Positions 14,441 through 25,530 are shown, numbered from the stretch's first letter. The stretch is DNA of 64,000 bases from Onchidella celtica (GCA_963931925.1 OZ007583.1:10273372-10337371); one strand, 5' to 3'. The notes: generated by a model from the letters alone, not told the origin. Numbers and translations: made by a program.

Positions 14441-15938
14441 ATCGACAAGTATGATAGGAAATTTTGTACTTTTTTGTTTTCTGCGTCGTTTTACACATTG
14501 CTGGTAGAAACTCAACTTTAATATGACAGTCATCTGTGTAGCGTTTGAGACAACGGGCCGACTAATTACAGTTAATGGAAATAGGGACCTCAGACAAAAT
14601 ACTATACCATCATTATTGTCGTGCATTGCCCCCCCTCTTCATTACTTTATGAAGTGTAGATTCACCACGGGTATGAAAGTATAATTTGTTGATCTGTATG
14701 TTTTTTAATACCGGAAACAAGCTAAAAGTCTTGTCAACAGTGTTATCATTATATATATTGTGCACGAGGGGACTTAACAAATCCCCACAGTCGTTCACCT
14801 GTAGCTAGTTTTAACATATATATGAACAACTTCAAGATGATGATATCAAGATGCAGTCAAATGTGACAGGTTAATATTTCATCACATTGTTGTTCCTCTC
14901 AGAAAGCCATACGACGTTGTGGTTAATGGTAGACAATGGCATTTGTAGGTGCAGGTGATACCGAAGTACAACATTTAGAATAAGATGATAATTATTATAT
15001 TATGCAGTTACTTAAGAAATTCGCGAAAGGGTTGATATTAATCAGATTGTACAGCCAATCGTAATGGAAGGTTACTGGCGTGTTCAGTTTTATGGTTGTT
15101 CAAATCCAGTCAGCGCAGTTGTTAAAAGAGGGCCACTAATTCATAATTACGCAGGAGGCTTTTACTTAAACCTATTAGATATTCGGAAAAAGTTCGCAGA
15201 TTTATGTTTAGTCAAACCTCAAAATAGACTGCACCGTAATGCTGGCCGCAGATTATTCTTAAGAATTGTACAGATATCTGGGGAAGGGGAGGGGGAAGGC
15301 AGAACGGATAGAAGGTACAGCAACAATAGACGTAAACTTGACGCATTCACCAAGGTTCTTGGGGCTTTCCGCACAGCTTTTAGCAGTTCGGTTGTCTCAG
15401 TGTCTCAGAGTGATGCTTAACGTCTACGTCTAGTCTTTACCGCATGTTGTCATAATGTCGTGTAGAACTTTACTAATGCATCATAGCTGCGACTAGACGC
15501 TGAATCACATCCACAACCGACGAGAGTTGTCATTCTTTGGTGACGTGTGACACCAAGAGAGACCGTGTGAGAGGTAAACCTGGTGAGTCAGCCGAGATGG
15601 CAGAAATGTGTTGTAAGTAACGTCCATGACCGAATTTTCCGACAAATAGCTTCTTATACTTCGCCATTCCGTCACTCACATTCTCCCAGCCACCTACCCA
15701 CATTGTGTCACTCGTACTTAATTACTCAAGAGCATTCCCGCTCAGTTGTGCATCTGGTGTCTGTCTTTCTGTTTACCTATTTTAATACATTAAATGAGTA
15801 CTCTGAATCCTCTGAATGAGGATGGGGATAATTTCAGAAATGTTGTTTGATGTCGTAGAAGGGCCAGAAGTAGAGAAAAAATTGGGACAGAGCGTGGTCA
15901 ACAGAGGAAGTCAATCACAAGAGGTGCCAAAGATTCGA

Positions 15939-15974
<36 letters not shown>

Positions 15975-15980
15975 CGTGTT

Positions 15981-16034
<54 letters not shown>

Positions 16035-16040
16035 AAAGAG
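15939..16040. repeat. Compound (TG)n(CG)n(TG)n(AG)n microsatellite
   Basis: A TG run passes into CG, back into TG, then into a long AG run. The alternating purine-pyrimidine part could adopt Z-DNA, and the AG part is homopurine. No coding meaning. Confidence 0.9.
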
Positions 16041-16339
16041 AGATGCCGAATATACGGTAGGCAGGAGCTAGATCAAGAAGAGGAAGACCGGAGAACTGGG
16101 GCCACTGACTGTTTACTACCCAAATCAGACTGCGGATGTATGCTTGCCTGTCAGTTTGTGGACATACTTAATAGTGTGTAGCAAGGCAGACTGTATGTAA
16201 CTTTACCATTGTTACCGCAGTTAGAGTAACCACTGTCTGGTCATCCAACAATACCATACACCGTTCTCAATCTTTTCTGACTGGTTACCTTGATGTTGAT
16301 GGCCCCTTAATCTTATGGAAGTTAAGAGAGAGACGAAGA

Positions 16340-16370
16340 TTCATTCATTCATTCATTCATTCATTCATTC
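16340..16370. repeat. (ATTC)n microsatellite, insertion target of the Gypsy element
   Basis: ATTC repeats run up to the left LTR and resume after the right LTR (19570 to about 19610). The element therefore landed inside a tetranucleotide array. The five bases on each side are CATTC, as expected for a Gypsy target duplication, although the array makes the exact register ambiguous. Confidence 0.85.
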
Positions 16371-16755
16371 TGTTATGTGGTGATAACAAACAAAGAGAAG
16401 TCAGTTGTAGCCGGGAAGATAAGCAACTTTATTCTGGTAATATTTACAGGTCATTAGTTATATACAGTATCGCAGTAGATGTACATAATAATGCATAGAG
16501 TAATGAGGGTCACCAAATATCAATAAAGATAAAGTCATACTTTAGAATAGGTGACCTAATGTATTACCAACTCACTGAGAGTAATGCAACATGAAAAGTA
16601 ATGTAAGTAAAGTGGTGGTGTTAATTAATCACACAACGCATAAGAGGTAAATTATTTCCCTTACTACGTAATTAAGTGTAGGTCTAACCAAGGGCAGTAA
16701 CTAAGTAAATTACATGTATGCATAATTTCCCTTGATTATATATGGATATATAACA
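16371..16755 (-). repeat. 3' LTR of the small Gypsy element
   Basis: 385 bp, beginning TGTTATGTGG and ending ATATATAACA on the plus strand. It matches the other LTR almost exactly but lacks 14 bp present there. A minus-strand AATAAA lies at 16428-16433, about 60 bases from the LTR end, and is a plausible polyadenylation signal. Confidence 0.95.
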
Positions 16756-16765
16756 CCTCCCTTCT
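16756..16765 (-). promoter_or_regulatory. Polypurine tract
   Basis: On the minus strand AGAAGGGAGG directly abuts the 3' LTR start (TGTTAT). This is the expected position and composition of the plus-strand DNA primer. Confidence 0.85.
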
Positions 16766-16845
16766 AGCCTGAAGTACATATGGTGAAGGCTAAAACTAAA
16801 ATTCATGCTACATAAACATGATAAAGTCGCGTCTTGTCGAGATCG

Positions 16846-17060
16846 GTCCTTGCCACCCCATGTCAGAATGGTGCGGTAGGTCTCGGTCTCGTCCGCTCCT
16901 ATCCACCCTATGCCAGGATAGTGTGGTAGGTTTACGGACACGTCAGTCCTGGAGTGCGGTCCTTGCCACCCCATGCCAGGATGGTGTGGTAGGTTTCCGT
17001 ACTCTGTCATAGGTTCAGTCCTTGCCACCCCATGTCAGAATGGTGCGGTAGGTTTCTGAA
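16846..17060. repeat. Four-copy spaced repeat in the 3' region of the small Gypsy element
   Basis: A core of about 37 bp recurs at 16846, 16896, 16960 and 17018, with unit spacing of 50, 64 and 58 bases. It starts TCCTTGCCACCCCATG (TCCTATCCACCCTATG in copy two) and ends GGTGYGGTAGGT (with minor variants). Spacers are not conserved. It lies between the stop codon and the polypurine tract. Overlapping open frames here merely read the repeat. Confidence 0.85.
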
Positions 17061-17074
17061 CCTTTACAAACAAA

Positions 17075-18841
17075 TCAGTCTCTATGTCTCTGTCGTCGAG
17101 GACGTAGCTGATCTGTATGCCGGCGGCAAATTGGTCCATCTGGTAGAATCTTGACTTCAAACAGGCTGTGGCCAATGGTTGCCGTCACCTGTGCAGATTT
17201 CCATTTGTCCTTACGCCCCCCTTTGAAAGACAAAGCGAAGCAGGGATCACCAACGTTGAACTTCGGTTGACGGTCGGCAGATTTGACTATAGCTTTCTGT
17301 CGTCTGCGTTGTCTTCGACGGGCTGGTGGAACATCTGGAGTCTGGTCGACGGCATCGGGCGGACTGGCATGTCGTTCTCTCGCGGGAAGGATGACATCAA
17401 GCTTGGTCCTGATTTGACGGCCATTCAGTAGTTGACTGGGACTGGATCCGCATGGTAGAGGTGTACGTCTGTACAGCATCAGGAATTCCGCACACCAGTT
17501 TCGACAGGATGTCTGCAGGACTGCATCCGGTTTCAAATCGTCGATAACTTTGTGTAGGAGATTGTCCACTGAGATTCCCAATCGCTTTGTGGTTGCTCTT
17601 CCAAGCAGGTTAAAGTCCATCTGTGTCACGACGAATTTCTGTATACAAGTTGTCTTGGCATGCGATGTATGTAGAAATATTTCGCCCGTCACTGGTAGTT
17701 TCTGACCTGAGGCACACTTGTACTGGCATTTCACAGTGGTGAGTTTAGGGGACTTCAAACTGCGCCATGTCTTGGTTGAAATGAAGTTGTCCCTAGAACC
17801 AGTGTCGATTTCAAACTGGACAGGCTGGTTGTTGACGCAGCATGTCTCGGTGATTGGTCCCACTGTATTCCAACGGACAGTTTGTATCCTCTTGATCGGA
17901 CGTTGTTGACTTTTCTTCTTCCGACAAGCTGACTCTATGTGCCCTTTTATGTTACAGAAATGGCACACGGCGTTAGCGAACCTGCACTCATTTCGGCTGT
18001 GCTGTCCTTCGCATCTGCTGCAAACAGTCTTCTTCGTTGTCGGTTTGCTTGACTTTTTAAACATTGATGGATAGCCCTGGACTTGAGTTTGCTGTTGAGG
18101 GTTTTGCTTGCATTTTCTTCTCTGATTGAGCTTGAAGACTTCGCCGTCACTGGTACCGGATGTTTCTTTGGCCACCTTTGACGCCTCCTCGACCTCTGCC
18201 GCCACCTCTACTGCCTTGCTGAAGGTCAGTTCATCTTTAATCTTGAACAGTGCCTTTATGACCGCTTCATTTTTAATGGAGCAGACAAATCGTGTACGCA
18301 TGGCCTCGTCAAGTGGGTCTTGGATTGATGCGAAGTCGCAAGTCGCTGCCTCTTGACGAATGCGAGCAGCCAGTTGGTGCACACTTTCTGCAGTCTTTCT
18401 GTCAGTGTAGGTCCAAAATTTAAATCTTTCCCGCACAACGAAACGTTTGGGGTCGAAATGTTCCCCCATCCAGGTCTTGATAGTTTCAATGGTTATTTCG
18501 TTGACGTCTATCGGCGGGGTCTGTTGAGAAGCTTGGTTTTTTAGCATCTTGTAGACCTCACTGTTCTGGTTGGTCAGAAAAATGTCAACCTTTTTTGCTT
18601 CTGGTATGGAGTTTGCCTTTGTGAAGGTGGTAAACCTTGCCCAGTAATCTGACCACAGTTCTATTGTTGAATCAAATGCTTCGAACTTGGTGTTGGTGAC
18701 TGGCTTGTTCATAGCCAAAGACATCAGTGCTTCCATCTGCTGTCGCTGCAGTTCCATCTGTTCTCGTTGCTGTTCCATCTGATTACGCAGCAAAGGGATG
18801 AGGTCTTCTTGTGACGTTTCTGCAGCTGGAGTCTTCGGCAT
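17075..18841 (-). CDS. Gag-protease fused to integrase C-terminal tail (retrotransposon)
   Basis: 588 residues starting at Met 18841. A Gln/Glu-rich stretch likely to form a coiled coil spans residues 11-45, and a Gag capsid region spans about 50-215. Two zinc knuckles follow: Cys274-Cys277-His281-Cys286 and Cys293-Cys296-His301-Cys306. A retropepsin with catalytic DTGS at 346-349 comes next. The protease ends near residue 440 and the frame continues without a break into sequence typical of the end of Gypsy integrase (FLMLYRRTP at 453-461, SPSQLLNGR at 467-475) and a basic SH3-like tail. The active-site parts of integrase and all of reverse transcriptase and RNase H are missing. The product could package RNA but could not copy it, so the element would need a helper. 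Recognition is from motifs only. Confidence 0.9.
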   Translation of the reverse strand: MPKTPAAETSQEDLIPLLRNQMEQQREQMELQRQQMEALMSLAMNKPVTNTKFEAFDSTIELWSDYWARFTTFTKANSIPEAKKVDIFLTNQNSEVYKMLKNQASQQTPPIDVNEITIETIKTWMGEHFDPKRFVVRERFKFWTYTDRKTAESVHQLAARIRQEAATCDFASIQDPLDEAMRTRFVCSIKNEAVIKALFKIKDELTFSKAVEVAAEVEEASKVAKETSGTSDGEVFKLNQRRKCKQNPQQQTQVQGYPSMFKKSSKPTTKKTVCSRCEGQHSRNECRFANAVCHFCNIKGHIESACRKKKSQQRPIKRIQTVRWNTVGPITETCCVNNQPVQFEIDTGSRDNFISTKTWRSLKSPKLTTVKCQYKCASGQKLPVTGEIFLHTSHAKTTCIQKFVVTQMDFNLLGRATTKRLGISVDNLLHKVIDDLKPDAVLQTSCRNWCAEFLMLYRRTPLPCGSSPSQLLNGRQIRTKLDVILPARERHASPPDAVDQTPDVPPARRRQRRRQKAIVKSADRQPKFNVGDPCFALSFKGGRKDKWKSAQVTATIGHSLFEVKILPDGPICRRHTDQLRPRRQRHRD

Positions 18842-19149
18842 CTTGAGGCACGGCTGGGCTACTTGGCACAGCTGACTGGTGGTTTACAATTCGAGATAGC
18901 TAAGAGCGAGCTACTCGGTGTTTTAGAGCTAGCCGAGACGTTGCTTGGCTCTATGTACAGCTTCAGGTCCGCTACTTGGATCCGGGTGGTTGGTCCGTGA
19001 GCTGGCTTGGGTACTGAAGCTGCTTGGCTTGCTGCTGGTCTGATTCCGCAGGCTTGTATTGGCTTCCTTCCGCTTGTAAGGCTTGGCTGGCTTGGGTTCT
19101 TGTAGTACTAGTAGGCTTCAGAACTTGAGTGACATCGGAACTTGTGAAG
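18842..19149 (-). other. 5' leader of the small Gypsy element
   Basis: An untranslated stretch between primer site and start codon in element orientation. It contains many GCTTGG/GGCTTG-type short repeats. No open frame of note. Confidence 0.7.
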
Positions 19150-19167
19150 ATCCCATCCTCGTCGCCA
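19150..19167 (-). promoter_or_regulatory. Primer binding site, tRNA-Ser type
   Basis: The minus strand reads TGGCGACGAGGATGGGAT, three bases inside the 5' LTR. Those 18 bases are the complement of the 3' end (with CCA) of animal tRNA-Ser(GCU) as I remember it. The tRNA match is from memory and not searched. Confidence 0.8.
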
Positions 19168-19170
19168 ATT

Positions 19171-19569
19171 TGTTATGTGGTGATAACAAACAAAGTGAAG
19201 TCAGTTGTAGCCGGGAAGATAATCAATTTTATTCTGGTAATATTTACAGGTCATTAGTTATATACAGTATCGCAGTAGATGTACATAATAATGCATAGAG
19301 TAATGAGGGTCACCAAATATCAATAAAGATAAAGTCATTCACACACTTTCATACTTTAGAATAGGTGACCTAATGTATTACCAACTCACTGAGAGTAATG
19401 CAACATGAAAAGTAATGTAAGTAAAGTGGTGGTGTTAATTAATCACACAACGCATAAGAGGTAAATTATTTCCCTTACTACGTAATTAAGTGTAGGTCTA
19501 ACCAAGGGCAGTAACTAAGTAAATTACATGTATGCATAATTTCCCTTGATTATATATGGATATATAACA
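19171..19569 (-). repeat. 5' LTR of the small Gypsy element
   Basis: 399 bp with the same termini as its partner. It carries an extra 14 bp (around CACACACTTTC) absent from the other LTR. A minus-strand AATAAA lies at 19228-19233. Confidence 0.95.
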
Positions 19570-19610
19570 CATTCATTCATTCATTCATTCATTCGTTCAT
19601 TCATTCATTT

Positions 19611-21721
19611 GTTCGTTCAGCCATCAAGTTCCATTATTTTTGCCAATGAAGGTGATGGCAGAAAAGGGTGTTTTTATTTTCTTTCTTGGTCTTATAGGCT
19701 ATTTTGCTTTCAATTCAGCCTGCAGCAAAGATCAATCAAAACAGTTCTGTAAAACGGAACCTGGTTCTTGTCGGTGAGTGTGTTTTGTATCTGATTTACT
19801 TTCTGTCACTGATGATCCTATCCGATGTTTGTGGGGTATTGCTACAGTGATCGACTTATGCACTAAGGACAATCATAACTCTTGTAATGGGTGTAATATA
19901 GTATACTTGAAATGACCCGAGTTCTGCGTAACATTCTTGAAGTGAAAATCTTTAGCTCATGTGTAAGGGGATTATCGCGCATATTTATAGCTCGAGTGCA
20001 CAAGCCAGGTGGGCGAGCTAGTATAGTGTGAAAATGGCTCCCAAGAATAATCCCCAAACCTTGGTTTTGTGTGGAAAAAAAAATACTTGGGGAGAGAGTT
20101 CCTTTATTATACGTCAGGTAGATGTATGAATAAGTAAAGTATATAATGTTTACAAAGTCTTTGTGGTCGGTTTACATGAAATCTAATCTACACATTTTGT
20201 CTCCTTGAACACTCTTACCCGGCAGCCTGCCGTCTGTTATTTTCCTTTTCCCCAGCTCAGTTTTAGGTCACTAAGGCCACAGAGTCAGGTTATAGCGTTG
20301 GCGGACACTCCAGGCTTTAGTCCGCCTGGTCCTCAGGCGCTGGGCGACATTGGACTCGCTGGCCAAGTAGCCCAACTACAGATTCAGTCATGAGACCCAT
20401 AGGCCCTGTAGTTAAATCACATCAGATTCTATAGTAGCCCAGGAACAGGGCCGCTCCGCTTCATGATTTCAGACAACAGTATAGTGTGACTGAATCCTTA
20501 TTATCACATAGACTAGTTCAGGAACGATTCACGTGGCTGTGTCATTATAATCACCCTACTGCTTCTGGTTTTCACTGGGGGCCATTAGTGTTTAAAATGT
20601 AATTTGTTTAATTGTTGTTGGTTTATTTTACGGCTTTCAATGTCAGTGTAATTGTGCCCGAATGATAATATAAGAAACCGAAAGGAAAATCTTCCGGACA
20701 AATTACTTGAAGATAATCAACGTTCTAAAACTAGTAAAACGGCACTTGCACTAGCAGGAAACATCGAGTACTGAAGGAAAGCACATTTGTATGCTTAGTT
20801 TATAATGTCAGCACGTCATCTTTTCGTCTTTTTTAATCTCTCAGCATTTCTTTCCCTCTTTGCCATCTTAAAGGGATACAGCAGGCTAATGGGTGAAAGT
20901 CATTGTTTACCCCTCCCCTCCACCCCCCCCCCCCGTTGTTTTTTTGGTTTTTTTTTACATTTACACATTATAATTATGAGATATGATTACTGGTCAGCCA
21001 GTAGTGCAGTCTACTGTTCTTTATGCAGTGTAGAATCCCGGGCTAATGGAGTGAAAGAAATAATATTAATGCATATATAAAATATTATTGTGATATGAAA
21101 CAGGGGATGTAAGAATGAGTTCCTGGGAGCCAGGGAATGGAAGAAAGAGATGAGAAGAGGAGTGAAGGGCGGACAAGAACAAATTGCAGGAAGAGCACGA
21201 GATAAGCACCCACGATAGGCACAAGCCCGGTGTCTAGGGAATTATAACCCAACAGTGACGTACATACGTGCATACATTGCCAAAAGCAATTTGCCGCACC
21301 CAGTGGCCTTATCAGCCCTCATCGTCATCGGCATGATTCTTAAAACCATCAGTAGCACAGTAACTGGGCCGAGTCGGTCTAAATCTAAGAAGACTACTGT
21401 AACAGGTCTCCTACTTCACTCACCCCGGAACCAGCAGTGAAGGGATTCCATTTATGTTGTAGTGGAATATTGTACGAGCACCCTAGTATGAGATAACGAA
21501 TATTTTGATAATTATTGTTTTTTGATCTTGAGCCACGAGGTATACCAGCATACCGGAGCATTGAATGCGACTTCTGAACACATAAGTAAAAGTACAATAT
21601 TATCATGAGTTCTATTTAATAAACTATCAGAATCAAACAAATCAGGTCTGCCTGGCAAGACTTCGGGCGATCTTCCTCCAGAACCTCTAAAGTGTCAAAT
21701 TATTACTGTCTACCACGTTTT
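19611..21721. other. Gene-free stretch
   Basis: No gene or transposon recognised. It contains a poly-C tract followed by a T-rich tract at about 20920-20960 and otherwise unique-looking AT-rich sequence. Confidence 0.55.
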
Positions 21722-21962
21722 TGGGTAAACCAGACCAAGGCTGTGGGGTATACCCAAAGAGGTTAAATATTATTATTATAAACTCTTTGGCTATACCCCA
21801 GCTTGGCGGCTCGCCGCATAATAATAATTATGCATCTTATATAAACACTACTAACGGCCCACACCTCGGTGGTATGGGCAATGAGTCGTGTTCTGGTGTG
21901 GTGCAGAATTAGGTGGCGAGCCACCAAGCTGGGTCATACGCCAACTTTGGTCTGGCTTACCC
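21722..21962. mobile_element. Nested foldback (MITE-like) element
   Basis: Three pairs of inverted arms sit inside 240 bp. The outer arms carry GGGTAAACCAGACCAA at the left and its near complement (TTTGGTCTGGCTTACCCC) at 21946-21963. A middle pair, CAGCTTGGCGGCTCGCC (about 21799) and GGCGAGCCACCAAGCTG (about 21915), flanks the right part. An inner hairpin is TGGGGTATACCCAAAGAG (21744-21761) with CTCTTTGGCTATACCCCA (21783-21800). There is no open frame. It is probably a foldback or MITE-type element, but no clear target duplication was defined and the superfamily is unknown. Confidence 0.65.
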
Positions 21963-21965
21963 CTT

Positions 21966-22730
21966 AGGTGTTGACGGTCTCATCCTGCCCAGTTTCAAGG
22001 TCTATGGACTGACGAGTATTACAAACCCGTGTAGGTCTTTGTCTTAGGCATGTTAAATTAAAAAAATTAAGCAAATCTTATTGCTTTCGATAGTAGTGAT
22101 GATCCCGTAGCACAATGTCCAGTAATATTCTAGAAAATTTGGACATTGACTAGATCCTAAGTATGGGCAGCTCAGCCCACAATCCCGCGCTGGTCACTAG
22201 AGGATTACGTACACCCAAGGCCTACTAGATAGACAGGCCGTGCACCCGAGAAAAGTAGGTCAATTTGGTAGAGTGCACTGAGAGATTACGCATTGTTAAT
22301 TGTGATGGTCAGCAGGCCACAGCACCTCCCTCTAATAACGTAGAAGAACCTTTCTTTCTTTCGTTCGTTCTTTCGTTCTCTCTTTCTTTCTTTCTTTCCT
22401 TCTTTCTTTTTTTGTTTTTTCTTTAGTATTAACTTAGAATTCTAAGCAAACATGCGGAGTCATAGGCATATAGAATAGACGGAATGGTGGGCATAATACA
22501 GAGACAGCGGTCTAAAGAACAGGAACGGGGGGGGGGGCGGTTAGTAATTAGTAGACGACATAGTGTTAGAACAGCAACCCGAATATTACTTTTAAAAGCG
22601 ACGGTCAAAACAAATAGTACTTTTCTAACAACAACCAAAACATCTGTATTAGTCTTTTTAGAACGAATCACAATGTTTATCATTTTCAATACACAACCAC
22701 CACAACGGTGCACACTAACCTTTAAAATAG
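21966..22730. other. Gene-free stretch with dispersed repeat and (CTTT)n
   Basis: It holds a 56-bp repeat shared with 30987-31042 (at 22217-22272) and a CTTT/CGTT microsatellite at 22350-22410. A nine-base G run lies near 22530. The transposase stop codon lies just beyond its right edge. Confidence 0.6.
22217..22272 (-). repeat. 56-bp dispersed repeat, copy 1
   Basis: This is the reverse complement of 30987-31042 with only a few mismatches (shared motif GTGCACCCGAGAAAAGTAGG). It is probably a fragment of an unidentified transposon. Confidence 0.75.
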
Positions 22731-22876
22731 TTAGCTTGATTGGGATGATAATTTTGCGATTTTCCTTTGTTTCGGGCCATGCTCTGCTGCATTTTGCTGT
22801 GCGTACCTCTTCATGAATATGTTTGCAATACGGCGAAGGGCTGCCTTGGACACATTCATATAATCCAGATTAAAAG

Positions 22877-24115
22877 CAGTGATGTGGAATCGGAGTCGGA
22901 GTCGTGGAGTCGGAGTCGAGGAGTCGGTACATTTTGCTGGAGTCGGAGTCGGAGTCGAAAAGTATGTTCACCTGGAGTCGGAGTCGGAGTCGAAAAATTA
23001 ATTTCGACTGGAGCCGGAGTCGGAGTCGGGAAAATAAATTTTGGCTGGAGTCGGAATCGGAGTCGGAGTCGAACCATAAAATAATTCATGTTAAAAAAGA
23101 AAGAAAATATTAATACACTCGTACCCATTTCAGAATTGCAAAAGGTTTAAAATTTAAATGATCTCCCCAATGAAGACCACCTTCTAGTTACAACACTTTT
23201 GGTCTTGACAATTACTGTATTATAGTTAAAGTAACCATCCCGATTACAACTCTCCGAATTAAGTAAGACCTACCTCCCGATTAAGTTATTTTTCTTATTT
23301 ATTTTTTAAATGATCTCCGAAGTAAGATGACTTCCCTTCCAATCTTTTTGTCTGACAATTTGGTTAGTCTTAATTGGGAGAATTTACTGTATATTGTATG
23401 TTATGTTTGGTCAATACATGTATTATGTGCGTCAATGTGCTAATATAACTGCAGTTTAAAAAAATTTTAATGCAATTATCATTAATATAATTTTTGCACA
23501 ATTTAATACAATAACAGTTTTTTGATTGAATTAAATTTTGAACATGTCAACTGATATGTTGTTTTGGAGTGAATTTGTTGTTAATTGGAGTAAATTTTGC
23601 TATGTTGGGTGTATCGCCAGCATCATTCCACAATGACGTAAGTCAATGCTTTTATGTTTTTGACTTGTAACAACCAACGGTCCCACCAGGGCAGAAGGCA
23701 TATTTTACGAATTTCCAAGTTGCTGAAATAACAAAAATCAGGCATAATCGGCTTGTGCCATCGTGGAATACTGCTGACAACACTTAACCTGTACATCTAA
23801 AAATGTGAACATTATTTTTGTAGAATTGTGGGGGAAAAAAAATGAAATATTTGATGTTTGTCTACCAGATAAAGTGATTTCAAAAACAATATTAAAAGTC
23901 TTGAGGCGGAGTCATACTTTTTCAAAGTCTGGAGTCGGAGTCGGACTTTTTTCAAAGTCTGGAGTCGGAGTCGGAGTCGGACTTATTTAAAGTCTGGAGT
24001 CGGAGTCGGAGTCGGACTTTTTTCAAAGCCTGGAGTCGGAGTCGGAGTCGGAGCCGTGTTTTTTTAAAAGCCTGGAGTCGGAGTCGAAAATTTTTTTACC
24101 GACTCCACATCACTG
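22877..24115. mobile_element. hAT-type non-autonomous DNA element
   Basis: 1239 bp flanked by the 8-bp direct repeat ATTAAAAG (22869-22876 and 24116-24123). The inverted ends are CAGTGATGTGGARTCGG. An 8-bp target duplication and CAGTG termini are hAT features. Both subterminal regions carry GGAGTCGGAGTC arrays (22887-23073 and 23910-24087), oriented in the same direction rather than mirrored. There is no transposase frame. It sits inside the P-like transposase. Confidence 0.9.
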
Positions 24116-25530
24116 ATTAAAAGCTTTGCAGAAATGCCATAAATCGAAACTATCCTGTTGCAGCAGTTGTGCTCTGTCGTGTTTACATAGAAACAATAAC
24201 CAAGGAGAACGAAATTGTAAAACTTTTCACTTGGATACGATAATCCTCCGCGGTTCAAAGATTCCATGAAAGCGTCTGCGCGGGTATTGGCAGCTTCTCC
24301 TGCTAATTCTTTGTGTTTAGAGGCGACATAGCCAGCAATATAAAAAAGAGCCATTTTTTCATCTGGTGATATATTCTGCACCATATCACTCTCTGCCATG
24401 TCATCTAAGAGAAGAAACTCTCCATCTGTGAGTCCTTTGTCGCAGTGGTCACATTTATGGTTGGTGTCTTGAGTTGTGTAATCCAGTGGAGCGTGTTGAA
24501 GCATAAGCTTTGCCTTATCTATTGTATGGGTGCTGAGTACCTCCTGCACTGTAATATAAAAATTGCACCCTGCGGATCTTCGAAAGTGTGCAAAGTGCCT
24601 TTCTAAGTCAGCTTGTTGAAAGAAACCTATGCACACGTATGAGTGTCTGTAGGGTGACGGGGTAGACAAGAGATAACGACAGAGGTCGGTTACACACTTG
24701 CATGTCCATTCTAAGGCTTCGGAAGTGTCTTTGGTAAAACAGTCCAGTTGGTCGCATGGCAGCAGCTAAAGATGCCCAGTCTTGTAAAAGTTGAAAACCT
24801 TTCACGCCGTCCTCAGCTGAATTGATTGCGAGGCGATCGGGGTCTTTCAGGTGGATTTTCTGATTAGGTGTTTTGCAGTTTAATAGCTTCCACAGCTTAA
24901 TAACCTGATCGATGAAAACTGCAGAGTCTTTCCAAGAATCATTGCTGTGTTCAGAGGTTTTTAAGGCTGAACTTGTTTCGTCCGAGAATACACTCAGTGC
25001 GAGCGATACTTTCTGCCTCTCAACACTTGTGGGATATACGCTTGCTTTTGTCAGCTTGGATAACTTTACAAGCGACTGTGCCTCCTTCCCAAACAGCTCC
25101 TTCAAGTCTGACCACCTGGCTAATTTAAACTCACCAGCTGATGACCCTAACACTGGAAACTTTAAAGTTTGGGTTTTATCAGTAATCCAGTTATTTCGGA
25201 TGTTTTTCAAAATGTGCACAGGGTCGTACATCAAAAATAAAGGCTGTGACGGGTCGTTTAATGAACGAACAACCCATTTCACTGTCGGGTTGAAGGGAGT
25301 AAACTTTTTAAAAAAAGCTTGGTTTAAACGATTATTATCATTTATAATTGCAAGCACCCTAGCACCACAGTTTTCCAAAGATGTTATTACATTTCGAACA
25401 TTCTCAAACTGAAATTCTGCTGTAAGGGCACAGCATGGCAACAATTTGGCAGCGAATTTTTGCGACCCGAACAGGCATTTGACCATAATACACAAGAGTG
25501 TCGTGGCTTTTTGTGTAGGGTCATCCACAG

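Larger units (their letters stand above)
7402..16339. other. Gene-free stretch with simple repeats
   Basis: No supportable gene. It contains C-tract/G-tract hairpins (7766-7799 and 10915-10954), (GT)n at 10771-10797, poly-G at about 11137-11147, poly-C followed by CA at 11190-11215, poly-C at 11814-11827 and (GA)n at 14371-14440. A 118-codon open frame at 15064-15420 has no recognisable domain and is not called. The rest is AT-rich unique-looking sequence. Confidence 0.55.
16371..19569 (-). mobile_element. Non-autonomous Ty3/Gypsy element (Mag-like) with Gag-protease-integrase-tail ORF
   Basis: A complete LTR-bounded unit read on the minus strand: 5' LTR at 19171-19569, primer site at 19150-19167, one 588-codon frame, polypurine tract at 16756-16765 and 3' LTR at 16371-16755. 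The LTRs start TGTTAT and end ATAACA. They differ by about three substitutions plus a 14-bp indel, so the insertion is recent. Target duplication CATTC flanks it. At 3.2 kb it is far shorter than an autonomous Gypsy element because reverse transcriptase, RNase H and most of integrase are absent. The Mag-like placement rests on Gag/protease style, the integrase tail and the serine tRNA primer site, and is inference from memory of the family. Confidence 0.92.

Noticed and set aside
15064..15420. 118-codon open frame with mixed composition
   Set aside because: It is the least implausible chance frame, but there are no recognisable motifs, splice context or conservation evidence within the window.
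16684..17028. 114-codon minus-strand frame with repeated PHHPGMGW-like units
   Set aside because: It reads the four-copy repeat in the 3' region of the small Gypsy element and continues into its polypurine tract and LTR.
22887..24087. CRISPR-like direct repeats (GGAGTC arrays)
   Set aside because: The repeats are short, contiguous hexamers within a hAT-type element in a eukaryotic genome.
24912..25412. 166-codon plus-strand frame
   Set aside because: It is antisense to the P/THAP9-like transposase.
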